Of a stretch of DNA of 64,000 nucleotides, positions 1-9,131 are shown piece after piece (position 1 is the stretch's first letter; every line of letters starts with the position of its first letter). The stretch is from Clostridia bacterium (lineage in GTDB: Bacteria > Bacillota > Clostridia > Oscillospirales > CAG-382): the NCBI GenBank assembly GCA_017436675.1, contig JAFSCS010000029.1:1-64000 (forward strand), read 5' to 3'. A model generated the notes under the pieces. That model made no database searches. It was given only the letters and a program-made list of their open reading frames with translations, and had not been told where the DNA came from. A program made the position numbers and the translations under genes.

Positions 1-141
1 GTCCGACACGGTCACGCTCACATCCTCACTCACGTCCGCCGAACTCTCTGCCTTGCTTTCCTCGTTGGGCGTGCAAGCAACAACGCCGAGAAACAGCGAC
101 ACAAGCAAGATAAATGTGATGATTAATTTTAATTTTTTCAT
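1..141 (-). CDS. Lipoprotein, N-terminal part only (runs off the window)
   Basis: The first 47 codons of a secreted lipoprotein are visible; the rest lies outside the window. Residues 1-22 form a positively charged start (MKKLKL) and a hydrophobic stretch. They end in a lipobox around Cys23 (GVVAC), so the mature protein should be acylated and anchored outside the membrane. The next residues are a Ser/Asp/Glu/Val-rich linker (SADVSEDVS). Very similar linkers follow the lipobox Cys of the GDSL and glycosidase-like lipoproteins near 18 kb and 23 kb, so this looks like a house style for surface proteins here. The ATG is preceded by AAAGGAGAG. Expression probably depends on the leader ORF and terminator just upstream. 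The function cannot be told from this fragment. Confidence 0.85.
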   Translation of the reverse strand, partial: MKKLKLIITFILLVSLFLGVVACTPNEESKAESSADVSEDVSVTVSD

Positions 142-172
142 AAAAATACTCTCCTTTTGATAAAATAAAAAA

Positions 173-206
173 CCGCAAGGGTGTTCTACCCCTGCGGTGA
201 TGCGCA
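173..206 (-). terminator. Leader terminator/attenuator hairpin
   Basis: On the minus strand CCGCAGGGG and CCCTTGCGG form a 9-bp stem with one G-U pair and a 7-nt loop, followed directly by six T residues. It lies between the promoter and the lipoprotein start, so it must be read through for expression. Its 5' arm is also perfectly complementary over 12 nt (CTACCCCTGCGG with CCGCAGGGGTAG) to codons 12-16 of the leader ORF, which gives a mutually exclusive antiterminator. Confidence 0.8.
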
Positions 207-216
207 AAAAAGTGGT

Positions 217-276
217 TTAAAAGGATACTCCCGCAGGGGTAGTCATATTTTCTTGTTCAAGTTCTAACTGTCCCAT
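217..276 (-). CDS. 19-codon leader peptide of an attenuator
   Basis: A short ORF encodes MGQLELEQENMTTPAGVSF and is preceded by TGAGG at a workable distance. It lies about 25 nt behind a near-consensus promoter and ends just before a terminator hairpin. The codons for Thr-Thr-Pro-Ala-Gly contain the sequence that can pair with the 5' arm of the terminator. A ribosome translating to the end would cover that segment and let the terminator form. A ribosome slowed over the Gln/Leu/Glu-rich first half would leave it free to form the antiterminator. The mechanism is inferred from complementarity; what stalls the ribosome is unknown. Confidence 0.65.
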   Translation of the reverse strand: MGQLELEQENMTTPAGVSF

Positions 277-308
277 TGGTGCATACCTCACTTTCTTATT
301 CTGTTTTC

Positions 309-337
309 ATTATATAGTACAAATATTTATTTGTCAA
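309..337 (-). promoter_or_regulatory. Sigma-A-type promoter of the leader/lipoprotein transcript
   Basis: The minus strand has TTGACA, a 17-bp spacer and TATAAT, a perfect match to the housekeeping consensus. Transcription would begin near 302, leaving a leader of about 160 nt that contains the 19-codon ORF and the terminator. Confidence 0.85.
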
Positions 338-413
338 GCATTATACGTGTATTTTTTCACGTTTACCCAAATAAACATATAACGTGTGATAATAATTCGT
401 GAAGGAGAACTTT

Positions 414-1934
414 ATGGTCGAAAAGAAACAAAAAGACCTTGCGCTCGGAGCGGTCATTCTGACTGCCTTCTCTTTTTTATCGAAATTTCTCGGGATGTGG
501 TTTCGGCTATATTTGACGTCACGCATCGGGAGCGAGGGGATCGGACTTTATCAGGTCATTATGTCGGTATACACTCTTTTTGCCACCTTTGCGACGGCAG
601 GGTTTTCGGTTTGTGTTTCGAGGCTTGCGGCGGAGCGGATGGAGGGTAATGCTATGACGGGGGACAGTCGGAATGCGCTTTTCAGATGCTTGAGCCTTTC
701 GTTGATCATTGCCGTTTTCTCGATGGTTATTCTGCTTTTCGCATCTGAGTATATTGCGGCGAGTATTTTGGCAGATGAAAGAGCAGGTGTTCCGATCAGT
801 ATTTTAGCGATCAGTATGGTTTTTATCGGGCCGTGCGCGTGCTTGAAGGGTTATTTTCTCGCTGAAGGAAAGGCTTGGAAAAATGCGACGGCGATGATAT
901 TCGAGCAGCTCGTCAAGATCTCTGTCAGCGTTTTTCTTTTCTCGAGGGTATTGACCGACGCGACCGATCCCGGAAGCCTTTGTCTTGGGATCGTTTGGGG
1001 GACTACTGTCGGCGAAGCGGCTTCGTTTTTTTATTGTCTTTTTATTTTTCTGTTCAGCCGCCGTCAAGCCTCGGTAAAAAAGCACGGGGCGACGAATTAT
1101 CGCTCGATCATCAGGCTCATTATCCCACTCGCGTTCGGTTCATACGTGACGACGCTGTTACACACGGGTGAAAGCGTTTTGATACCGCGGTGCTTCGAGC
1201 TTTTCGGCGGTGACAGAGCGGAGTCGCTTGCGGCTTTCGGAGTCATCAGAGGGATGACGATACCGCTTCTGTTCTTCCCTTTTTCGTTCGTTTCGTCATT
1301 TGTGTCGCTTCTTATTCCGCGAGTAACGAAATATCGTGCAGACGGCAACGAGGCAACGTTAAAAAAGGTGGTCGAAAAAACGCTATCGGCGACGTGGGTG
1401 TTCTCAATTGCGGTGAGCAGTATATTTTTCGTGTTTGCGAAAGAGATCGCCGTCTTATTTTATCACAGTGAGGAATGCGTCTCGTCGCTTCGACTGCTTG
1501 CGCTTATTAATCCGATGATGTACGTTGAGACGGTCTCGGGCGGGTTATTAAACGGAATCGGAGAGCAAAATTTCACTCTCCGATGTAACCTGTATAATTC
1601 CGTGCTTCGAATTACCGCGATCGCCACCTTGATACCTCGCTTGGGGGTTTGGGGGTATCTTATGATATTGATCGTTTCGAATGCTTTTACATTTATGCTT
1701 TGCTATGCACGGATCTTGAAAAAGACACGCGCGAGGGTGAGGCTTTTCCGCTCTGTCATTTTTCCGACCGCCGTCTCGCTTGGGGTGGGATGGTTGGTAT
1801 ACTTTTCCGCCCACTCGCTCGGAGATCTTTTGTCGTGTATCATCGGCTCGTGCTTGGTTTTGATACCGTCGATACTATATCTCGGGAAGGACGACTTCCC
1901 TTTCAAGCGAAAACGAATAGATAATGGCACGTGA
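414..1934 (+). CDS. SpoVB/MATE-type polysaccharide flippase family protein
   Basis: A polytopic inner-membrane protein of 506 residues, close to the roughly 520 of stage V sporulation protein B. The N-terminus (SFLSKFLGMWFRLYLTSRIG, then EGIGLYQ) matches the MOP-superfamily lipid-linked oligosaccharide flippases that act in cell wall or spore cortex synthesis. Hydrophobic segments run through the whole length with short charged loops. The ATG at 414 is chosen because AAGGAG lies 6 bp upstream; an in-frame GTG at 399 overlaps that site. The gene stands alone. Its last 60 bp overlap the end of addA on the other strand. Membership of the superfamily is clear, but the exact substrate is not. Confidence 0.85.
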   Translation: MVEKKQKDLALGAVILTAFSFLSKFLGMWFRLYLTSRIGSEGIGLYQVIMSVYTLFATFATAGFSVCVSRLAAERMEGNAMTGDSRNALFRCLSLSLIIAVFSMVILLFASEYIAASILADERAGVPISILAISMVFIGPCACLKGYFLAEGKAWKNATAMIFEQLVKISVSVFLFSRVLTDATDPGSLCLGIVWGTTVGEAASFFYCLFIFLFSRRQASVKKHGATNYRSIIRLIIPLAFGSYVTTLLHTGESVLIPRCFELFGGDRAESLAAFGVIRGMTIPLLFFPFSFVSSFVSLLIPRVTKYRADGNEATLKKVVEKTLSATWVFSIAVSSIFFVFAKEIAVLFYHSEECVSSLRLLALINPMMYVETVSGGLLNGIGEQNFTLRCNLYNSVLRITAIATLIPRLGVWGYLMILIVSNAFTFMLCYARILKKTRARVRLFRSVIFPTAVSLGVGWLVYFSAHSLGDLLSCIIGSCLVLIPSILYLGKDDFPFKRKRIDNGT

Positions 1935-4900
1935 GACCTTTTTTGCCGTCATCTTTTCGATGGCACGGGCATAATATCTCAGCTGTGAGCGGTGGTGCTC
2001 GATCAATACCGTTTCATCGTCGTTGCCAACGTAGTCGGTCTTATAATCAACGACAGTGAACGTGCCGTCGTCGTTTTCGAAGAACAGGTCGATGACACCT
2101 TGCACGAGCAGCTGCTCGTTCTCGTTGCCGCCGATCAAGTCGGCATTTTCGGATATTGAGAAGCGCTTTTCACGATACACACGAGGCGAGGCTTTGATCT
2201 CGGCGTAGACCTTCGAGGTGAAAAAGCCCTCGAGCTTTTTCAAATTGAGAAGCGGGAGCTGGTCGGACTCGAGCATTTTTGCGGCGCAGAGCCGCTTTGC
2301 CTCCTCAAGTGCGCCGTTTTGCTCGACGTTGAGAAAATCGCAAAACTGCATAAACTCGTGCATTGCCGTTCCCCGTTGCGCACCGCCCGTATGCGATCTG
2401 CTAAAGGAAGGTCGCTCCATTATTATCGAGCGGTTGACGGTCGGCTCATATTTCCCGTTTTCGTCGAGCTTCAGCTCGGACACGGATGCCTTTCGAAGTG
2501 TGCCTTTGTGTGAATACGTATATTCGAGGCGTGTTTTCAGCTCACCCGCTGACAGCTCGAGCAGCTTCTCTTCGTTGCCGTCGAGCTTTTGGACCGGATC
2601 CTCGTCCGCTTTATATTCGATGATCACGTTTTCGTCCGACGGGGTGACCGCTCCGATCAAGAGGCTGAACATCGAATCGTTAAAATTGTCGTTTCCGAGC
2701 ACGAAAAGACGTTTTTTTGCTCTTGTCAAGGCAACGTACAAAAGCCTCATTTCTTCGACAAAAAGCTCGTTTTTTTCATCGAATGCATCGAGTCGGCGCA
2801 AGAGTGTGTCCTCTTTCTTGCGCTCGTCGGCGTTGCGAAAGCGGAACGAAAGTCCGCCGAGTCGGCTTATCATATATTTTTTGTTCATATCCGTCGTGTT
2901 CATCCTTTTGCCGAGTCCACCGACGAAGACGGTCGGAAAATCGAGTCCTTTTGATTTGTGGACCGACATTATCCTAACGCCGTCACCGACGCTTCCCGCC
3001 GCCTCGCCGAGCTTGTGGGTGTCGGCTGAGACGTCGTTATAATACTCCACAAACGCGGAAAGCCCACGAAACGAGCTTCCCTCAAAGCGTCTTGCATACT
3101 CGTAGAGCAATATGAGGTTGCTTCTGCCGTCGGCGGAATCGACGCCGCTATACAATGGAGTTGCAGTATAAAGATACCACAAAAGCGATTCGGTAGAAAC
3201 GTTTTCGGACATCGTTCGCCAATATTTCAGACGTTCGAGCACGTTTTTGCACTTTTGCTTCAGCTCGAGCGGAGCGTTGGTCTCGCGCAAGATACGGAAG
3301 GCAACCTTTCGGAGATCGCTTTTTTTCGTTTTGCCCTTTATCGTATATTTTTTCGCTCTTGCTCGTTCGTAGGCACACGACCTGAAGCAACGGAAAAGCT
3401 CCTTTTTTCTGCCCAACTTCCGTATCTCATACAGCTCCTCGGCGGTGATATTGAAGATCGGGCTCATTGCCGTCGATGCGAGCGACACGTCATCCATCGG
3501 GTTGTCGATCGCACGAAGAAGCGACATCGCAAGAAGGACCTCGGGACGAGCCAAAAAGTCGCCGCTTTGCTCGATGATGAACGGGATACCGTATTTTTTG
3601 AAGGCTTCGATATATTCCTTCGAGGTGGTTTTTACCGAGCGCAAAAGCAGAGCCACGTCGTTGAAGGTATACTCATTCGCTTTGACGGCTCTTACGATCT
3701 CTCTCGCACAAAACTCCGCCTCGTCCTTTAAGGACTCGCATTTTACGGTAACAACGGGATATTTGCTCATTTCCGTTTCGCCGAATCGAAGCGCTTCCTC
3801 ATCTCCGTATCCGCTCGCTCCGTTTTCTGCGGTATACGTTTTTCGGAATATCTCGTTGACGTAATTTATTATATTTCTTGACGAACGGAAATTTTCGGAA
3901 AGATAGAGCTTTGCCTCATCTTCCGCGTCCTCAAGCTTCGGGAAGCTGTCGTTATAGCCCATAAATATCGACGGCTCGGCGTTGCGGAAGCGATAGATGC
4001 TCTGCTTTACGTCGCCGACCATAAAGCAATTATTCTTTTTTCTGATGCGGCGGAAGATCTCGTCCTGAAGCGGATTTATATCCTGATACTCGTCGATATA
4101 GATCTCGCGAAGACTTTCTCGGAGCGAAAGACATATTTCGCTGTCCGAGCCGTCCGCTTCTCGAAGCAGCTCAAGCGTATAGTGCTCAAGGTCACTGTAA
4201 TCCAAAACTCCGAGCTCTCGTTTTTTCTCTCGAAACGACCTATCGAGCTCAATTTCGAGCGATTGGATCAAGCGCATCGTTTTCACGGTCCGCTTCAATT
4301 CGTCGCGCACTGCTTCGCTGTCGTTTTCATAAAACGCGGCAAGCTTTTGGAGCTTATTGTCGCTGATCTCCGATTTCAAAAAGCGAAGGCGGGCGGCATC
4401 ATCCTCATCAAGCCCTCTCGTATAGAGGTTGGACGGCTTATAGCTGAATGCTTGGCGTGAGGCATCGTAGCTTTCGCTATTTCTCAACGTCTCACAAGCT
4501 GCCTCGTGATATGCAAAATGATTATAATATGCGGGGTTTGAGACAGTCTCGGCGATCTCCTTTGCCTCATCAAGCAGCTCGAAGATGCTTTCGAGGTATT
4601 TATTCTTAATCTTTTTGAGCCGTATTCCGAGCTTCGAATCGTAGAGCTCGTCAAAATCCGTCTCTTTCTCAAGATCAACGATCATTCTCTCGAGCCATTC
4701 GAACGGATCGGGGAACGAGCGAAGCTTGTTGTATATCTCAAGAAGCATCTCCTCGAGCGGAGCGTCGTTATTGAGAGAGGTGAAGGATTCGACGAACTCC
4801 AAAAAATCGGGATCCTCGGATTCATATCTGTCGTCGAGTATCTTTTTTTGGAGCTTCTTTTTAAGCTGAACGCCTTCGGTATCGTCAAGCACTCTTACCG

Positions 4901-5285
4901 ACGGGGAGACGTCGAGCTTTTGGAAGTTATCCTTTATCAGATCGAGGCAAAAGCTATGTATCGTCGAGATGTGCGCCGTACCGACACCCATCAGCTGAGC
5001 AAAAAGCCCACGGTCGTCGGGCGTTTCGGAGAGGCGTTTTGCGAGATTCTTATATAGCTTCTCCTTGATATCTGCAGCCGCCGCTTTTGTGAACGTCACG
5101 ACGAGGATATCGTTGATATCGTAGCCAAGCTCGACACCGTTTTCGTCATATTTACCTTTGGAGACGAGGCGACGTGCTATTCGCTCGGTGAGACAGGACG
5201 TTTTTCCCGCACCTGCACCCGCAGACACGAGAAGGGTGTGCCCTCTGTCTTCAATTGCTTTGGTTTGAGCCGTTGTCCATTCCAT
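1875..5285 (-). CDS. addA: ATP-dependent helicase/nuclease subunit A
   Basis: AddA is the UvrD-like helicase and nuclease subunit of AddAB, which processes double-strand breaks for recombination. The protein has 1136 residues, a little under the usual 1200. Walker A (SAGAGAGKTS) is at residues 21-30, the Walker B-like DEYQD motif near 397, and VGDVKQSIYRF shortly after. The C-terminal RecB-type nuclease is near 1080, with GVIDLFF followed by VVDYKTD supplying its Asp and Lys. It starts at an ATG behind AAAGGAAA and overlaps the addB end by 35 bp, so the two are translationally linked. It is the last gene of a long minus-strand run. Its final 60 bp overlap the convergent flippase gene. Confidence 0.97.
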   Translation of the reverse strand: MEWTTAQTKAIEDRGHTLLVSAGAGAGKTSCLTERIARRLVSKGKYDENGVELGYDINDILVVTFTKAAAADIKEKLYKNLAKRLSETPDDRGLFAQLMGVGTAHISTIHSFCLDLIKDNFQKLDVSPSVRVLDDTEGVQLKKKLQKKILDDRYESEDPDFLEFVESFTSLNNDAPLEEMLLEIYNKLRSFPDPFEWLERMIVDLEKETDFDELYDSKLGIRLKKIKNKYLESIFELLDEAKEIAETVSNPAYYNHFAYHEAACETLRNSESYDASRQAFSYKPSNLYTRGLDEDDAARLRFLKSEISDNKLQKLAAFYENDSEAVRDELKRTVKTMRLIQSLEIELDRSFREKKRELGVLDYSDLEHYTLELLREADGSDSEICLSLRESLREIYIDEYQDINPLQDEIFRRIRKKNNCFMVGDVKQSIYRFRNAEPSIFMGYNDSFPKLEDAEDEAKLYLSENFRSSRNIINYVNEIFRKTYTAENGASGYGDEEALRFGETEMSKYPVVTVKCESLKDEAEFCAREIVRAVKANEYTFNDVALLLRSVKTTSKEYIEAFKKYGIPFIIEQSGDFLARPEVLLAMSLLRAIDNPMDDVSLASTAMSPIFNITAEELYEIRKLGRKKELFRCFRSCAYERARAKKYTIKGKTKKSDLRKVAFRILRETNAPLELKQKCKNVLERLKYWRTMSENVSTESLLWYLYTATPLYSGVDSADGRSNLILLYEYARRFEGSSFRGLSAFVEYYNDVSADTHKLGEAAGSVGDGVRIMSVHKSKGLDFPTVFVGGLGKRMNTTDMNKKYMISRLGGLSFRFRNADERKKEDTLLRRLDAFDEKNELFVEEMRLLYVALTRAKKRLFVLGNDNFNDSMFSLLIGAVTPSDENVIIEYKADEDPVQKLDGNEEKLLELSAGELKTRLEYTYSHKGTLRKASVSELKLDENGKYEPTVNRSIIMERPSFSRSHTGGAQRGTAMHEFMQFCDFLNVEQNGALEEAKRLCAAKMLESDQLPLLNLKKLEGFFTSKVYAEIKASPRVYREKRFSISENADLIGGNENEQLLVQGVIDLFFENDDGTFTVVDYKTDYVGNDDETVLIEHHRSQLRYYARAIEKMTAKKVSRAIIYSFSLEREVVLPEI

Positions 5286-8200
5286 CGCTCGTTTCCTTTC
5301 TGATTTTTTCTGCCCACTGTGTCATACTCTCATCAAGCACGGGGCGTGTTATCGTCATATCGTCGGTCACTCGGCACAGCGGTCTCAATTTGCAATACTT
5401 ACAAGCATTGACTGCTCCGCTGACGACCGGTCGGACGGCAAGATAGCCGTTTCTTATTGACGATTCGGTCTTTTTTATGTATTCGTGGATATATTTTTCA
5501 AGCTCCGAAAAGCCTTTTTCGGACAAGACGGGTGAATTCTTATAGAACGAGCCGTCTTTTTTTATTTTCACCGGGATATACGTTCCCGCACATCCGTGCT
5601 CCATCTTCATCAGGATGCTGACGTCATCGATGAAGATGCCGCTGCGCTTCAAGCTTTTTTTGAGCTTTTCGGCAAAGTTCCCGCTTTTGTCGTCCTGCTC
5701 GTCGGGTGCGGCGGCATACATATACATCGCTCCGCACGGATACGAGTCGGTCTCCTTGCAATACGAGAACAGATAAAGAAGCATTTGGAGAGAGAGCCCG
5801 TCCAGCACGTCGTCAAGCCGAAGCTCCTTTTTTCCCGTTTTGTAGTCGACGATACGAACGAATCGTTTTCCATCCTGCTCGAGAACGTCGACTCGGTCGA
5901 TTATTCCCGAAAGTCTTGTGCTTTCACCATTGAAATCGATATCTGCGGTTATTCTGCGCTCAAACTCAGTCGGCTCAAAATCGCCGCCGATAAATTCATC
6001 GCGAAGATTTTTTATTATCTCGACAGCCATCACCGTCAAGCGCTTCAAGCGGTATTCGAACCGTTTCGTCAGCTCTTTATCGGGGACGAATATTTTCGCG
6101 AACTCCTCGGCGTTCCTTTTTACGCTTTGCTCGATCATCTCATCGGTGACCTCGCGTATATTTTCGGAATATTCGCTCATAAAGTCCTCGAGAAGCTTAT
6201 GGATAAACGTACCCGTTTCGGAGCTTTCGAATTTCGCTTTTTTCGTCTCGCGTAATGAGAGCATATATTTTCCGAAAAACGAGAACGGGCAAAGACCGTA
6301 TCTTTCAATTGAGGATGGTGAGAGATAGAGCTTATCGACGTTTACGTCAAAGCGTTTTTCACGTTGAGTTATTTCGCCGAATTGGCATTCTCCGCTCTCG
6401 AGGAGATATTTTTTCGTTTCATTTGGAAGCTTTTTGAAGCTTTCGAGTGCGGTGCTTCTCGTCTCAACGTAGAATTCCTCGCTCGGCTCGGTCGCGACCA
6501 AATCGTCAAAGAGTCGTTCGACGCTCATCACCGCAACGGACGGGCTCATCAAGTCGCCCGAGGTGCCGGATAGTGTATAGGATAGGATAAGCTTTTCGGA
6601 AGGTGAAGCTATTGTACGATAGAAAAGAAAATGCTCTCTCGTTTGCGCACGTTGGGAAGTGGTCGTTGCCGCAAAATCGTAGGTCTCGAGGGTTTTGCGC
6701 TCACGCTCGGTGAAAAGGTCTCCGCCGACGCTTTTCGACGGAAAGACGCCCTCGTTGATTCCCATCACGAACAAAACCTTTTTGTCGGTGAAGCGCATCA
6801 GCTGTGCCTCTCCGACGGTGACCTCGTCGGTCGAGGTCGGAATATTGCCGAGCTCATACTCGCCGATCATCATTTTCAAGGTCTCAAAAAATCCGCGAAG
6901 CTTCACTCCCGCATCGCCGCCGACCTCGTGAAGCTGGTCTAACAGCTTTATCATTATACTCCACACGGAAAGAAGTCCGACGCACTTATCCTCCTCGCCG
7001 AGTCTTCGATAGAGCTTCGCTTTTTCGAGCAGCTTCTCATCGGCGTTGATCGAGATCAAGTGGTCGTAGATAGCCTTTGCCGCCATAGAGTAGGTGAGCT
7101 CCTTGCTTTTCAAGGCTCTGACCGCCTTTACGGTGGAATTATAGAATTTTTGTTTTGCGATATTTACGAGGCGCAGGTCGATCGCATCGTCCTTTTTCAT
7201 TTCCTCTTGGTAGCCTCTCGGGTTCATCACCCAATTCTTTTTATACATACTCTCGCCGCGAAGCTCCCACATCGTTACGTAGGAATCGAGCACGTCGCGC
7301 TCCTCGAGAGTCAGCGTCGAAAAGGATGATTTTATGTAATTCTTAACGCTTTGGACCGAATAGTCGCTTGTCGCCAATTCGACGAGCGAGAGCGTTAACG
7401 CTATGATCGATTTCGAGGAAAGCTCCTCCTTCACCGACATAAAGCAAGGGATATCGTATTTTTTCAGTACGACGTCGAGTACACCGTTATATTCGCTCGA
7501 GTCGCGCATCGCTATTCCGATGTCCTTATAGCGATATCCGTTTCTGACGAGCTTTCGTATTTTTGAGGCTACGGCGGCAGACTCCTCGAAGACGTCCTTG
7601 CATTTATATATTATTACGTTATCCTCACAGGGTATCCGTTTTGCTCCATAGTTCCACATATTCGCCTCAAGATGACGAAGTTGGTTCGTTTTGTGGCGCA
7701 CGTTCGTTGTCAGCACAATATCCCTCGTTTTCACGTGGAGCGACGAGGCAAGTCTTGTTACCGCCTTATACGTTCGTACGTTTTCGGAGAACATCTCATC
7801 ATCGTCAAGGCAAAAGGTGATGAAAACGTCCTTTGCGCTCTTCAGCACCTCGCCGATGAGAGCCATTTCCTTTCCCGTATATGAATAATATCCGTCAATA
7901 TAGACGTTCATTCCGTCAAAATAATCCATTCCGTCGATCTTTTCGATGAGTCGCTCCATTGAATCGGACGGATCGAGCGATTCGGCAAATTTCGAATTGT
8001 ATGAAGCGAGGATCAGCGAAAGATCGGAGAGCTTTTTTGAAAGCTTCGCGTCGCTTAAAGCGAGCTTTTTCGACAATTCGGTCAAGGATTCGGGTGTCAT
8101 TCGATATCTTTTCAGCTGTTCAAGCTCGGAGAGTATCTTTTTTATATGGTCTGCGCTTCGATAGGTGTTTTTATATTGCTCAAGCGACTCGCTGAGCTCG

Positions 8201-8484
8201 GCAAGTACTCCGCCGAGGATGATATCCTTTCCCGCCGAGTCGATATATTTTTCCTTCACACCGCCAACGTCTCTGAATACTCGCTCGGGGAGGCGGTCGA
8301 AGTTGAGCACCTCGCAATACATATTATAGACGTCGCCGACGGTTGTCGAAAGCTGCTGCTCCATCTCAACAGACTGCTGCTCGGGGACTATTACAAAAGA
8401 GCGAGTGGATAACCGCTCGCCTATTACGTTCATCAAATATTCCGTTTTACCGTGGCCGCTTCTGCCAATTATGCAATATAACAT
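5251..8484 (-). CDS. addB: ATP-dependent helicase/nuclease subunit B
   Basis: AddB is the partner of AddA: an inactivated helicase with an active nuclease domain and an iron-sulfur cluster. Walker A (GRSGHGKTEYL) starts at residue 7, as in the family. Near residue 730 the motif GLCPFSFF carries the first cluster Cys, and CKYCKLRPLC near 1028 carries the other three. IVDYKTG supplies the nuclease Asp/Lys pair. The ATG at 8484 is preferred because GGAGAG sits 6 bp upstream; a TTG at 8502 would include that site. The protein of 1077 residues fits the family. It lies 14 bp behind spoIIR and overlaps addA. Confidence 0.97.
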   Translation of the reverse strand: MLYCIIGRSGHGKTEYLMNVIGERLSTRSFVIVPEQQSVEMEQQLSTTVGDVYNMYCEVLNFDRLPERVFRDVGGVKEKYIDSAGKDIILGGVLAELSESLEQYKNTYRSADHIKKILSELEQLKRYRMTPESLTELSKKLALSDAKLSKKLSDLSLILASYNSKFAESLDPSDSMERLIEKIDGMDYFDGMNVYIDGYYSYTGKEMALIGEVLKSAKDVFITFCLDDDEMFSENVRTYKAVTRLASSLHVKTRDIVLTTNVRHKTNQLRHLEANMWNYGAKRIPCEDNVIIYKCKDVFEESAAVASKIRKLVRNGYRYKDIGIAMRDSSEYNGVLDVVLKKYDIPCFMSVKEELSSKSIIALTLSLVELATSDYSVQSVKNYIKSSFSTLTLEERDVLDSYVTMWELRGESMYKKNWVMNPRGYQEEMKKDDAIDLRLVNIAKQKFYNSTVKAVRALKSKELTYSMAAKAIYDHLISINADEKLLEKAKLYRRLGEEDKCVGLLSVWSIMIKLLDQLHEVGGDAGVKLRGFFETLKMMIGEYELGNIPTSTDEVTVGEAQLMRFTDKKVLFVMGINEGVFPSKSVGGDLFTERERKTLETYDFAATTTSQRAQTREHFLFYRTIASPSEKLILSYTLSGTSGDLMSPSVAVMSVERLFDDLVATEPSEEFYVETRSTALESFKKLPNETKKYLLESGECQFGEITQREKRFDVNVDKLYLSPSSIERYGLCPFSFFGKYMLSLRETKKAKFESSETGTFIHKLLEDFMSEYSENIREVTDEMIEQSVKRNAEEFAKIFVPDKELTKRFEYRLKRLTVMAVEIIKNLRDEFIGGDFEPTEFERRITADIDFNGESTRLSGIIDRVDVLEQDGKRFVRIVDYKTGKKELRLDDVLDGLSLQMLLYLFSYCKETDSYPCGAMYMYAAAPDEQDDKSGNFAEKLKKSLKRSGIFIDDVSILMKMEHGCAGTYIPVKIKKDGSFYKNSPVLSEKGFSELEKYIHEYIKKTESSIRNGYLAVRPVVSGAVNACKYCKLRPLCRVTDDMTITRPVLDESMTQWAEKIRKETSDGMDNGSNQSN

Positions 8485-8498
8485 TCCATTCTCTCCGT

Positions 8499-9074
8499 TC
8501 AATCATAAAACGAAAACCATTCGAGTATTTTTAATCTGATGGTATATTTTTTGTTTTCTCCGATGGTGAAGGTCATTTTCGCCTCTTCGCCCAACGGTAT
8601 TTTTGCAACTCCGCTATCGGTACACAAGGGTGGGAACATCACGCACCACCAATTTTCACCGCTTCCCTCTCCGATCACGATGCGAAGCGATCTGTATCGT
8701 CCTGCAGGATAGACTGTGTCCTTATAATATCTTGTCGGATATCGTTCACATCCCCATTCGAGCGAAACGGTCTCGCCGTTTCCATATTTTTTTATGGCAT
8801 TTTCGGCACATTCGACCAATCTGTCAGCTCTCGTTTCGATCAATTTCTCCGCCTCGTTGAGCGTCGATGCTCCCTCGAGGATATGAGATTTCAATATTTC
8901 ATCTCTGACCTTCAGCTTCAGCGATTGGTCATATTCACTGTTTGAGTTGGCGATGATGTGAAGCCTGATCACGCTATCGTAGATGGCGTTCTCGTTATGT
9001 ATCGGCATAATCGTCGATAAGGCACAGATCAACAACAGACTCAGGCAAAATACAAATACTGTTTTAGCGTTCAT
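8499..9074 (-). CDS. spoIIR: Stage II sporulation protein R
   Basis: SpoIIR is the secreted forespore signal that triggers SpoIIGA to process pro-sigma-E in the mother cell. The protein has 191 residues. An N-terminal hydrophobic segment (VFVFCLSLLLICALS) acts as signal or anchor. The hallmark block VIRLHIIANSNSEYDQSLKL is followed by KVRDEIL, and a second conserved block YPAGRYRSLRIVIGEG lies in the C-terminal half. It sits between ispE and addB in the same orientation. This gene is the best single indication that the organism sporulates. A forespore-specific promoter was not identified, so transcription within the larger run is an inference. Confidence 0.95.
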   Translation of the reverse strand: MNAKTVFVFCLSLLLICALSTIMPIHNENAIYDSVIRLHIIANSNSEYDQSLKLKVRDEILKSHILEGASTLNEAEKLIETRADRLVECAENAIKKYGNGETVSLEWGCERYPTRYYKDTVYPAGRYRSLRIVIGEGSGENWWCVMFPPLCTDSGVAKIPLGEEAKMTFTIGENKKYTIRLKILEWFSFYD

Positions 9075-9131
9075 TTTTATATCCTTTCTTTTCGAACTGA
9101 TATCATTATGGACGCCAATTTCAAGTTTTAT

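Noticed and set aside
399-413. GTG start for the flippase gene at 399
   Set aside because: It would place the AAGGAG ribosome binding site inside the coding region; the ATG at 414 is ideally spaced.
2218-3042. 274-codon plus-strand open frame inside addA
   Set aside because: It lies fully within a clear addA reading frame, is Ser/Pro/Arg-rich low-complexity sequence as expected of an antisense shadow, and has no family motif.
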